Positions 1 to 6,582 of a stretch of DNA of 14,343 nt are shown in pieces. Both the position numbers and the translations under genes were made by a program. The notes under the pieces are model-generated. The model saw only the letters and a program-made list of their open reading frames with translations. It ran no database searches and was not told the origin of the DNA. The stretch is from NCBI GenBank assembly GCA_003023105.1, contig PXSZ01000008.1:1-14343 (forward strand). Direction: 5' to 3'. The DNA comes from Bacteroidetes bacterium QH_10_64_37. GTDB lineage: Bacteria > Bacteroidota > Rhodothermia > Rhodothermales > Salinibacteraceae. The stretch's first letter is position 1. The number at the start of each line of letters is the position of its first letter.

Positions 1-438
1 CAATGGATTGAGCGATGCTGGCGCACCGGCCGCCCCATCCTGGGCATCTGCTACGGCATGCAGCGCCTCAACGCCCTCGCGGGCGGCACGATCTACGGCG
101 ACGTGGAGGCCGAGCACGACGGCGCCCGGACGCACAGTCAGAAGCGCGGCGGCACCACGCACCCCGTCGCGCTCGCCGAGGGATCTCGCCTGCGCCGACG
201 GCTCGATACGGACACCCTGACCGTCAATACGCGGCATCTCCAGGCCATTGCGAGCGTGGGCGACGGCTTCTCGGTGGCCGCCACGGCGCCGGACGGGGTG
301 ATCGAGGCGATTGAACATGAGAACGGGCGCTTCTTTGGGGTGCAGTTCCACCCCGAACGCATGGGCGCCGTCACTCGGCCTCTCTTTCGCGCACTCATCG
401 AACGGGCGGCGCCCTCACCCACAACGGTTTCTGCCTGA
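1..438 (+). CDS. Class I glutamine amidotransferase, PuuD-type (gamma-glutamyl-GABA hydrolase family), 5' end missing
   Basis: This is the C-terminal 145 residues of a class I glutamine amidotransferase-like hydrolase; the start lies before the window. Seen: the nucleophile elbow PILGICYGMQ with the catalytic Cys codon at 49-51, the family-typical VNTRHLQAI segment, and FFGVQFHPE near the end carrying the catalytic His (349-351) and Glu (355-357). The GIC-x-GMQ elbow together with VN-x-x-H-x-Q is characteristic of the PuuD / peptidase C26 group, which cleaves gamma-glutamyl amide bonds such as gamma-glutamyl-GABA in the cytoplasm. The triad is complete, so the enzyme should be active, but the substrate cannot be set from this part. 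It ends 44 bases before the next same-strand gene, so co-transcription is possible. It could also be a free glutamine amidotransferase subunit of another pathway. Confidence 0.88.
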   Translation, partial: QWIERCWRTGRPILGICYGMQRLNALAGGTIYGDVEAEHDGARTHSQKRGGTTHPVALAEGSRLRRRLDTDTLTVNTRHLQAIASVGDGFSVAATAPDGVIEAIEHENGRFFGVQFHPERMGAVTRPLFRALIERAAPSPTTVSA

Positions 439-482
439 CTCACTGCTGCTCCCTCCACCGCCGACGCATCCGTCGCTGCGTT

Positions 483-2228
483 ATGCATGTCCCGTTCCTC
501 TCCGATCTGTCCCCCGATGCCGACGAGTCCGCTCTGCCGCAGGCCGGTCAGCTGATTAGGCGCCTCTCGGTCGTCATGTTGGGCGCCGTGACGCTGCTCG
601 TTTTCCTGATCGTCGGTCCGCAGTTTCACCCGGGCCTGTCCCAAATCGCCCCCGGGATGTTTTCCTTCGGACTCTCCTCCTCCCCGACTCCGAACGAGGC
701 GGCCTCTGCCAACGAAAGGGCGGCGCCCGTCATCGAGGATCTCTCCGCTCAGGACAGCAACTTCACCATCCGGGTCATTGACCGCCGGTCGAACGAGGTG
801 CTCGAAGTCTTTACGCTGACGGAGCTCCGCACGGCGCACCGAAACGGAAAGAATTTGGACTGGGGAACCGTGGATGAGCATCGCTACGAGGCCATGGAGC
901 GGCTCGTGGACAAGCACGAGGCGCGGGGCGTGCCCCTCGAAGACATTATCGTGCGGTGGGGGCGGGCCAATCAGGTACAGACCGCCCACAAGCGGGACCG
1001 GGGCTACCAGGCCTACGAACGCCGGCTCGCCGAGTACCTGGGGCTGAGCCTGCTCGCCACCGAGATTGGCACCGTCGAGACCTTTAACCGGGACCACCTC
1101 GTGTCGACGGCCGGGGCGCTAAGCCGCTACCAGATGCTGCCCTGGGTTCTGCGCCGAGGCGGCGTGACCGAGTATTCTCTGCCGACCGAAAACGACTCGT
1201 GGGTGCGCGTGCGGGAGGAGCGGCATCCGCTCCTCGTGCTCGAACCCGCGTTCCTGCTCCTCCGCGGCTACGTGAACGCCGTGGGCCACGAACTTCCGGG
1301 GCTCTCCGCCTACCACACCGGGCCCGGCAACGTGTTTAAGCTGTACCGTCACTACTACACGTCGGCGAAGCACTTTACCCGCTCCTCCACCGTCGCCGAC
1401 GCCTACGCGTGGGCCGTGACGGACGGGTTCGATACCGTCAGCGAAGGATCGGCCTTCGGGAGCGACTCCCGAGGATACGTGCCCGCGCTCTACGGGTCCC
1501 TCGCGGCCCGCGAGGATCAGCGCATCGATCCGTCCCCGTCCCTCCGGGCTGCCCGTGTGCAGTTGAAACCGGGCGCCACCCTCACGTTGCGCGAGCTGCT
1601 CGCCCCCCTCGGCGCCACGGACCGGTCCCGACGGCTGTCGGGGTGGGGCCCCGCAGCGGACACGGCAACCTCGACCTACGGCCGGTTCCGGGCGCTCAAT
1701 CCGCACTTCGACCTGCCCCCCTCGTCCGACGGCACCGTTCCAGCCGGGGGGAACGTCCGCCTCGCCTCCTCGGTCGAGGGCCGGGCCGTGCAGTTCTTTC
1801 TGCCGCTGCGCGCCCCGGACGTGCTGCGGGCCGCCGGCATCGATGCGCTCGACTCGACGGCCACGTTCCGGTACGACGACTCGACCTACGCGCCGCCGGC
1901 CCCGAGCCAAGTTACGAAGTGGGATCGGCAGTACGACACCCTCGTCGAAAACATCGCGCACTTCGGCTTCACCAAACAAAATCGGAAGCGCCTCCTCCGC
2001 CTCTACGACCGCTTCCAGGCCCTGGCCGAGCAACGACCGACCCGGTACCGCCGCCGACAGCTCGAGATCATCAGCACCCATCGGCGCCTCTGGCGGTCGG
2101 GCCCGTGGGAGGAGCTGGCCGAGGCCACCAAGCGCGCCACGGAAGGGATGGAGATCGAGGGGCAACCCCTCGACATCCTCCCCACGCAGACGCCTGTGCC
2201 CGACTCCCTCCAGGCCTCAACCCCGTAA
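483..2228 (+). CDS. Membrane-anchored lytic-transglycosylase-like protein (SLT fold)
   Basis: This 581-residue protein probably cleaves peptidoglycan from the periplasmic side. Seen: a short cytoplasmic N-terminus, one hydrophobic segment at about residues 28-47, a Ser/Pro-rich linker (60-80), then a region resembling the SLT lysozyme-like domain. That region has ETFN at 199-202 (position of the usual ESxF/N catalytic Glu), TAGALSRYQMLPWVL at 209-223 (compare GAxGLMQxMP) and YHTGPGN at 277-283 (compare YNAGPGN). The family assignment is by motif resemblance. The remaining 280 or so residues include two segments that begin like LysM or binding modules but that I cannot assign, and a basic helical C-terminus. 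The ATG at 483 has no Shine-Dalgarno sequence; no later start would keep the anchor. The gene converges with dnaG. The catalytic role of Glu199 is inferred. Confidence 0.72.
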   Translation: MHVPFLSDLSPDADESALPQAGQLIRRLSVVMLGAVTLLVFLIVGPQFHPGLSQIAPGMFSFGLSSSPTPNEAASANERAAPVIEDLSAQDSNFTIRVIDRRSNEVLEVFTLTELRTAHRNGKNLDWGTVDEHRYEAMERLVDKHEARGVPLEDIIVRWGRANQVQTAHKRDRGYQAYERRLAEYLGLSLLATEIGTVETFNRDHLVSTAGALSRYQMLPWVLRRGGVTEYSLPTENDSWVRVREERHPLLVLEPAFLLLRGYVNAVGHELPGLSAYHTGPGNVFKLYRHYYTSAKHFTRSSTVADAYAWAVTDGFDTVSEGSAFGSDSRGYVPALYGSLAAREDQRIDPSPSLRAARVQLKPGATLTLRELLAPLGATDRSRRLSGWGPAADTATSTYGRFRALNPHFDLPPSSDGTVPAGGNVRLASSVEGRAVQFFLPLRAPDVLRAAGIDALDSTATFRYDDSTYAPPAPSQVTKWDRQYDTLVENIAHFGFTKQNRKRLLRLYDRFQALAEQRPTRYRRRQLEIISTHRRLWRSGPWEELAEATKRATEGMEIEGQPLDILPTQTPVPDSLQASTP

Positions 2229-2275
2229 TACCAAACGCGAAGGTTCGGCGTGCAGGTAGGCGGACCCTGTACACG

Positions 2276-2332
2276 TAGGACGCATGCACCAGAGGCATGA
2301 CCTCGTTCCACTCGGCCCGCGATGCGTCCCTA
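2276..2332. repeat. Inverted repeat between converging genes, weak terminator candidate
   Basis: In the 151-base gap between the two converging genes, TAGGACGCAT (2276-2285) can pair with ATGCGTCCCTA (2322-2332) with one bulged base and a 36-base loop. No T run follows on either strand, so it is at best a weak bidirectional termination or transcript-end structure. Nothing else is visible in this gap. Confidence 0.25.
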
Positions 2333-2379
2333 CATCCTCCGTTTCTCCGCGCAGCGAAGGGGAAACGGCGGGACACGGA

Positions 2380-4350
2380 TCAGTCGTCGAGGAAGTCGCC
2401 CCGCCTGATGCTCTTCCGCAGCTCCTGGAGCGACATCACCTTTTGCTGGAGGCGCTGGACCCGATCATCCTCCCCCGGCTGCGTGGCCTGATACATCCGC
2501 TCCCGGACGGCCGCCAGGGCCTCGTCCACGCGGTCGAGCTTCAGGAACGTCATCGCGCTCTCGGCCGCCTCGTAGGGCCGGTCGTTCAGGTGGGGAACGG
2601 GAATGTCTTCCTTCTTTGCCCAGTGCTCCGACGCCTCGTGCTCATTCATCAGGACCGAGGCCCCCAGCTGCTGAAGCGTGTCGCCATGCTCACCGCTCAG
2701 AATCGCCTTCGGCTCCACGGCGCCGTCGTCGTACATCTGCGCGAGCGTCTGGGCGAGGGTGCGAGGCGGACCCTCGGTAAACTCGTCGAGTGCCATGTGG
2801 CCGAGCACGAAGGCGACCATGCGGCTCCCGTTCTCCAGCATGAGGCGGAAGAGCACCCGCTCCTCCGGCAGCGGCTCGGCAGACGAGTCGGGCGACGATG
2901 TCGCTTCGGATTCCGAGGATGAGGGGGGCGGACCGTCTCTTTCACCGGACGAGGGCGACGCCTCAGCGGCCGGAGTTTCGGCATGGTCCGGCTGTGTCTG
3001 CTTGCGACGTTCACGCTCCCGGCGGCGCTGGGCCCGCCGTTCGATTTGCTCGCGCGCCTCCTCCAGCATGCGGAACAGATCGGAGTCCGGCACGCCCGTG
3101 ACCTCGCTCGTGCGGGCCACGTACTCGCGGCGCAGGTTGGGGTCCGGAATGCGGGCCACCGAGTCGATAATCTCGCGCTGCACCTCTACGCGGTCCTCGG
3201 GGGTTTCTAACTCGCCGTTCTGACGAGCGCGCCGGTAGGCAAACGACGGAAGGTCCTGCCGATGCTCCGCAACGTAGTCCGCAAACGCCTCCCCGCCGTG
3301 CTCCTGCACGTAATCGTCCGGATCATTCCCTTCCGGCAGCTCCACCGCGTAGGCGCCCATCCCTTCCTCCAGAACGCGCTCCACCCCCCGCATTGCCGCC
3401 CGCACTCCGGCTTCGTCGGCGTCGTAAAGCATCACCGCCCGGTTCGCATACCGATCCAGCACGCTCACCTGCTGCTCGGTGAGGGCCGTTCCACTGGAGG
3501 CCACGACGTTCTCCACGCCTGCCTGCGAGAGGCTGACCACGTCCGTGTAGCCCTCCACCAGCAGCACCTCGTTCGTCTGCCGGATGGACCGCTTGGCCTG
3601 GTGCAGGCCGTAGAGAACTTCCTTCTTGTGATACACCTCCGTTTCCGGCGAGTTGATGTACTTCGGCTGATCGCGCTCGTCGTCGGGATCTAAGATGCGA
3701 CCCGCAAAGGCCAGCACCTTGCCGATGTGGGAGAAGATGGGAAAGATGATGCGGCCTCGATACCGGTCGTAGTACCCGCTCCCGTCGTTGCGCTCGATGA
3801 TGAGGCCCGCCTTTTCGAGTGTCTCCGGATCGATCTGCTGCTCCTCTGCGGCGGCCAAAAGGGCGTCCCACTCGTTGGGGGCAAAGCCGAGGCCGAACCG
3901 CTTGATCGTCGTCGGCGCAAAGCCCCGCCGGCGGAGATAGTCGAGTGCGGGACGGCCCCGGTCCGACTGCGTGAGCCGGCGGTAGAAAAACCGTGCCGCA
4001 AAGCGAAGGGCGTGCAGGATGGACTCTCGCTCGTTGGCCGCTTCCTGATCGGCCTCCTCCTCGGGAAGCGGAATGCCGTACCGATCGGCCAGAATGCGCA
4101 CGCTCTCCAGGAAGCCGACGCCCTCAATTTCCTGGACGAATTTAAACACATCGCCCCCCTTCTGGCAGCCGAAACAGTAGTACAGGTTCTGATCCGGGTC
4201 GACGCTGAAGGAGGGCGTGTCCTCGCTGTGAAACGGACACAACCCCATGTACCGCGAGCCGCTCTGCTTCAGCTGCACGTAGTCCTCCGCCACCTCCACG
4301 AGAGCGGCTGCGGTGCGCACCTCGTCAACCTTTTCGTCCGGGATCGGCAT
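2380..4350 (-). CDS. dnaG: DNA primase DnaG
   Basis: DnaG makes the RNA primers for chromosome replication and works with the replicative helicase at the fork. Seen in order: the CHC2-type zinc-binding domain with C38, H41, C59 and C62 (CPFH and CFGC); the catalytic core with RYRGRIIFPI at 197-206; the TOPRIM domain with VEGYTD (Glu266) and YDAD (Asp310, Asp312), followed by GNDPDDYV at 341-348 with further metal-binding acids; a charged, Ser/Pro/Glu-rich linker at about 435-497; and a helical C-terminal region expected to bind the helicase. The 656-residue length is usual for the family and all metal ligands are present, so it should be functional. The linker is unusually long and acidic, as expected in a halophile. 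The ATG at 4350 lies just before the zinc domain. It is not in the classic rpsU-dnaG-rpoD arrangement here; a small lipoprotein gene lies 78 bases upstream. Confidence 0.97.
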   Translation of the reverse strand: MPIPDEKVDEVRTAAALVEVAEDYVQLKQSGSRYMGLCPFHSEDTPSFSVDPDQNLYYCFGCQKGGDVFKFVQEIEGVGFLESVRILADRYGIPLPEEEADQEAANERESILHALRFAARFFYRRLTQSDRGRPALDYLRRRGFAPTTIKRFGLGFAPNEWDALLAAAEEQQIDPETLEKAGLIIERNDGSGYYDRYRGRIIFPIFSHIGKVLAFAGRILDPDDERDQPKYINSPETEVYHKKEVLYGLHQAKRSIRQTNEVLLVEGYTDVVSLSQAGVENVVASSGTALTEQQVSVLDRYANRAVMLYDADEAGVRAAMRGVERVLEEGMGAYAVELPEGNDPDDYVQEHGGEAFADYVAEHRQDLPSFAYRRARQNGELETPEDRVEVQREIIDSVARIPDPNLRREYVARTSEVTGVPDSDLFRMLEEAREQIERRAQRRRERERRKQTQPDHAETPAAEASPSSGERDGPPPSSSESEATSSPDSSAEPLPEERVLFRLMLENGSRMVAFVLGHMALDEFTEGPPRTLAQTLAQMYDDGAVEPKAILSGEHGDTLQQLGASVLMNEHEASEHWAKKEDIPVPHLNDRPYEAAESAMTFLKLDRVDEALAAVRERMYQATQPGEDDRVQRLQQKVMSLQELRKSIRRGDFLDD

Positions 4351-4428
4351 GGCAGGAACAGAACAACGTGACAGATACGGGACACATGTGTACTGTATGT
4401 GTGCCCGAAAGATTCGAACGTGCTTTCC

Positions 4429-4587
4429 CTACGTGACAGAGTACGTCCCGTGTGCATCCCCCGGAGCGATCCGATGAGCGCTCTCCTGGTCCCCCTCCAC
4501 CGGGCCCACGTCGGGCTGTTCGGCACACTGGCACGAGGAGAGACCGGCGCAGAGAAACAGGGCGGCGAAGATGAGGGATCGTTTCAT
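4429..4587 (-). CDS. Small predicted lipoprotein, 52 residues, unknown function
   Basis: A 52-codon ORF that starts at an internal ATG of a longer open frame. Seen: a classic lipoprotein signal peptide, Met-Lys-Arg, a hydrophobic core (residues 5-15) and a full lipobox L16-S-S-C19, followed by a short acidic and polar tail of 33 residues with a second Cys at 21. Such tiny lipoproteins (entericidin-like in size) are anchored in the inner or outer membrane, but I recognise no family. It lies 78 bases upstream of dnaG on the same strand. The leader just before the start is pyrimidine-rich (CCTCCTC) with no Shine-Dalgarno sequence. The complete signal sequence is the argument that it is real; the opposite-strand ORF over the same bases has no recognisable features. 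Confidence 0.55.
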   Translation of the reverse strand: MKRSLIFAALFLCAGLSSCQCAEQPDVGPVEGDQESAHRIAPGDAHGTYSVT

Positions 4588-5009
4588 GGGTGAGGAGGTA
4601 TTGTATTGACAAAGCGAAACCAACCTGTAGAGGGGTCCTGCCGGAACGTACCTGTTTAGCGCAGCCCGCAGTTTTAGGACACCGTTTTGCGTATGGGCGT
4701 GTGGGCGTAGTAGCGTGTGGGCGTGGAGCGCACGAGTTGGTGCACCCATACGCCCAGACGCCCAAACCCCCAACGCTCTCAAGTAGCTTCCTGCACACAG
4801 CGGCGAGAAGACCTCGGAACTCAGTCGCTAAACGCGTACGCCGGGTCGCCTCCACCAACAAAAAATGCCTCTACATAAAAAATGCTACGGGCTGCGGGTT
4901 TACAATGTGTCCGTCGCTTCGGAGCTTCATGGCGAATGTGTGCACCGGTGCTCGCCCGCCGGGTGCCTCCTTCCGCTCCCCCCTCCACGCACCTCCTCCT
5001 CCCCCCGGC
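4588..5009. other. 422-base spacer between divergent small lipoprotein gene and dapD
   Basis: No convincing gene. The dapD frame stays open upstream to 4590, but that stretch lacks any DapD similarity and is Pro/Arg-rich. The spacer holds an octamer repeat array at 4690-4768 (listed separately). It also has two direct copies of AAAAAATGC at 4860-4868 and 4877-4885 in an A/T-rich patch, and a TACAAT hexamer at 4901-4906 that could be the -10 box of a dapD promoter, although no good -35 box sits 17 bases before it. The 20 bases before the dapD start are almost pure pyrimidine. Both divergent promoters must lie in this stretch. Confidence 0.4.
4690..4768. repeat. Octamer repeat array (CGTGTGGG type) in two inverted halves
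   Basis: Five consecutive octamers start with CGT from 4690 to 4729: CGTATGGG, CGTGTGGG, CGTAGTAG, CGTGTGGG, CGTGGAGC. After a 15-base centre, the reverse complement of the same unit appears from 4745: CCCATACG, CCCAGACG, CCCAAACC. The first unit pairs exactly with the first inverted one (GCGTATGGG 4689-4697 with CCCATACGC 4745-4753), so a transcript from either strand could fold into a stem. Origin and role are unknown. It could be a simple repeat that expanded, a protein-binding array, or a remnant of a small mobile repeat. Confidence 0.6.
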
Positions 5010-5849
5010 ATGACTGATTTGCAAGACCGCATCGAATCGTTCGTTGCCCAGTCCAAAGAGCCCTCGGGCGTCAATCGCGGCGCGGCCGGCGACGCCGTGG
5101 CCGATCTCGTTCGAGCCCTCAACGCTGGGGACGTCCGCGCCGCCGAGCCCACTGAGGACGGCACGTGGACAACAAATGAATGGGTCAAAGAGGGCATCCT
5201 GCTCGGCTTCCGGATTGGGCGCACCGTCGACTACTCGAGCGACCGGTTTCCGTTCTACGACAAGGACACGTTCCCCGTCAAGCCGCTTCGGAAGGCCGAC
5301 AACGTGCGGCTCGTGCCCGGCGGCTCCTCCATCCGCACCGGCTCGTACGCGGCGCCGGGCGTGGTGTGCATGCCGCCGATGTACGTCAACGTGGGGGCGT
5401 ACGTCGACGAGGAGACGATGATCGACTCGCACGCGCTGGTGGGGAGCTGCGCCCAGATTGGAAAGCGGGTGCACCTGTCCGCCTCGGCGCAGGTGGGGGG
5501 CGTGCTGGAGCCCGTTCACGCCACCCCGGTGATCGTGGAAGACGACGTGTTCGTGGGGGGAAACGCGGGCCTCTACGAGGGCTGCATCGTGCGGGAGGGG
5601 GCCGTGCTGGCCGCCGGCGTCACGCTCACGTCGTCGACCCGGCTGTACGATCTCGCGGAGGAGACCGTCCACGCGGCCTCGGATGGATCGCTGGAGGTGC
5701 CCGCCGGGGCCGTGGTGGTGCCCGGCTCCCGCTCGGTCGACTCAGACTTTGGGCAGAAGCACGGCCTCTCGCTCTCGGCCCCCATCGTCGTGAAGTACCG
5801 CGACGCCGGCACCGACGCGGCGACGGTCCTGGAGGATGCCCTGCGGTAA
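5010..5849 (+). CDS. dapD: 2,3,4,5-tetrahydropyridine-2,6-dicarboxylate N-succinyltransferase (DapD)
   Basis: DapD transfers succinyl from succinyl-CoA to tetrahydrodipicolinate in the succinylase route to meso-diaminopimelate and lysine. The family is a cytoplasmic homotrimer with a left-handed beta-helix. Seen: an all-helical N-terminus (1-95), then hexapeptide repeats from about 100 to 240. These include [16 protein letters not shown] (125-140), [15 protein letters not shown] (144-158) and [17 protein letters not shown] (163-179), close to the E. coli segments. Asp139 and Glu190 sit where the catalytic Asp and Glu of the family are found. The 279-residue length is usual (E. coli about 274). 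The ATG at 5010 was chosen because similarity begins there; the open frame upstream is not DapD-like. One departure: the usual Arg after FxGA (FIGARS in E. coli, from memory) is replaced in FVGGNAG. It stands alone, not in a lysine operon. Confidence 0.95.
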   Translation: MTDLQDRIESFVAQSKEPSGVNRGAAGDAVADLVRALNAGDVRAAEPTEDGTWTTNEWVKEGILLGFRIGRTVDYSSDRFPFYDKDTFPVKPLRKADNVRLVPGGSSIRTGSYAAPGVVCMPPMYVNVGAYVDEETMIDSHALVGSCAQIGKRVHLSASAQVGGVLEPVHATPVIVEDDVFVGGNAGLYEGCIVREGAVLAAGVTLTSSTRLYDLAEETVHAASDGSLEVPAGAVVVPGSRSVDSDFGQKHGLSLSAPIVVKYRDAGTDAATVLEDALR

Positions 5850-5877
5850 CCCCCGCGACGGCCCCACAGAGAGGCAC

Positions 5878-5898
5878 GGGACGCTCCGACTCGGTCCC
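5878..5898. terminator. Weak hairpin between converging dapD and the HTH gene
   Basis: GGGAC (5878-5882) pairs with GTCCC (5894-5898) across an 11-base loop, in the 49-base gap between the stops of two converging genes. The position suits a bidirectional terminator, but the stem is short and no T run follows. Confidence 0.25.
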
Positions 5899-6099
5899 TC
5901 ACCGACGACGCAGAGCAAACCCGGCCTGCGTCATCACCTCGTCCAGCTTCTTCTCCAACTTGTCACTCTCCACGATGGTCAGTTCGGTGCCCCGCCGCAC
6001 CTTCGAGAGAAGAGTGTGCTTGTTGATTCCGTCGATTTCGTCGGCCAAGGCCGAGATTTTCAGGTACGGCTTGAGCGACTGAAGCTCCTTGATCGTCAT
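5899..6099 (-). CDS. Small helix-turn-helix-like protein, 66 residues
   Basis: Probably a small DNA-binding protein. Seen: MTIKELQSLKPYLK, then ISALADEIDGINKHTLLSKVRRG (about residues 15-37). This has the layout of a helix-turn-helix: a short helix, a turn with Gly24-Ile-Asn, and a recognition helix starting with the Lys-His-Thr-Leu-Leu segment and ending in Arg-Arg. It is followed by an amphipathic acidic-basic helix TIVESDKLEKKLDEVM (41-56). Short proteins of this form, with the Leu-Lys-Pro-Tyr-Leu start, occur in Bacteroidetes genomes and mobile regions (recollection, not a search). The ATG at 6099 is preceded by a pyrimidine-rich leader (TTTCCTCCC) with no Shine-Dalgarno. A perfect 12-bp palindrome sits 52 bases upstream and could be its own operator. 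Codon use here is clearly less GC-rich than in its neighbours, which may point to transfer. Confidence 0.62.
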   Translation of the reverse strand: MTIKELQSLKPYLKISALADEIDGINKHTLLSKVRRGTELTIVESDKLEKKLDEVMTQAGFALRRR

Positions 6100-6150
6100 G
6101 GGAGGAAACGAGCCGTCTGAGCAACTCGAAATTCAAAGTCGCTCATCTAT

Positions 6151-6162
6151 AGTCAATTGACT
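6151..6162. promoter_or_regulatory. Perfect 12-bp palindrome AGTCAATTGACT, possible operator
   Basis: AGTCAATTGACT is self-complementary and is bordered by ATAG-type and CTAT bases that extend the symmetry around one extra base. It lies in an A/T-richer 199-base gap, 52 bases upstream of the start of the HTH-like gene on the - strand. On that strand its half TTGACT is followed about 17 bases later by ACTTTG, a loose match to a Bacteroidetes-type promoter (TTG ... TAnnTTTG). A palindrome overlapping a -33 box would suit autorepression. The site is seen; its function is inferred. Confidence 0.35.
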
Positions 6163-6298
6163 CCTATGTGTTTCCTCTGCATCCTCTGTACGGCGCAGTA
6201 AATTTCAATGCAGGACTCGGGAACATTCTTCATGCTATCGGATAATTTTTTGTGCGATTGGATGTAGATAGTGCTACTCGAACCATAAGCAGTGATCC

Positions 6299-6502
6299 AT
6301 GTCTCCTCCCCGTTCCCAGTCCCAGTTCTCTCTCCGTCGGACCTCCAATTCTCAGCGCTCCAAGCCGCCGGTCCGCGCGCACCACGTTCGTGACCTGGAG
6401 GCCGCCCTCGCAGCGTCGATCGGGCGCAACTTCGATGTGCTCAGTCGACAGTTTCGAGAAACGTGGTCCAAAACCCAGCGGACGGACTCGCCCCGTTCCT
6501 AA
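6299..6502 (+). CDS. Small basic ORF, 67 residues, unknown function, uncertain
   Basis: An ORF starting ATG, rich in Ser, Arg and Gln in its first 25 residues and then predicted helical (RDLEAALAASIGRNFDVLSRQFRETW). No family is recognised. For it: the helical half looks like real protein, the upstream region is A/T-rich (a TAATTTTTTG run at 6242-6251 roughly resembles a Bacteroidetes -7 box), and the ORF fits the gap between two - strand genes. Against it: it is short, has no Shine-Dalgarno sequence, and alternative frames are open over the same bases. Confidence 0.35.
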   Translation: MSPPRSQSQFSLRRTSNSQRSKPPVRAHHVRDLEAALAASIGRNFDVLSRQFRETWSKTQRTDSPRS

Positions 6503-6543
6503 GATTTCGACATCAGGGGCCTGCTTTCTTTTCGAAGGGAACG

Positions 6544-6562
6544 GAGAGCAAAAACGGCTCTC
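6544..6562. terminator. Short hairpin downstream of the membrane-protein gene
   Basis: GAGAGC (6544-6549) pairs with GCTCTC (6557-6562) across a seven-base loop. It lies 21 bases beyond the stop of the - strand membrane-protein gene and 42 bases beyond the stop of the small + strand ORF. On the - strand the loop holds the T run, so it is not a standard intrinsic terminator. Confidence 0.25.
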
Positions 6563-6582
6563 TGGTCTCCAGCCACGATGCG

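Noticed and set aside
138..2165. Long - strand open frames (319 and 348 codons) opposite the amidotransferase and transglycosylase genes
   Set aside because: They are antisense to genes with clear motifs and translate to Arg/Gly/Pro-rich sequence with no family resemblance. Long shadow frames are expected at this GC content.
1409..2922. + strand open frames of 289 and 212 codons
   Set aside because: The first is an out-of-frame shadow of the transglycosylase gene. The second is antisense to dnaG. Both have low-complexity Arg/Pro/His-rich translations.
4590..5009. N-terminal extension of the dapD frame (140 codons)
   Set aside because: DapD similarity begins at the ATG at 5010 and gives a normal family length. 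The extension is Pro/Arg/Ser-rich and runs through the octamer repeat array.
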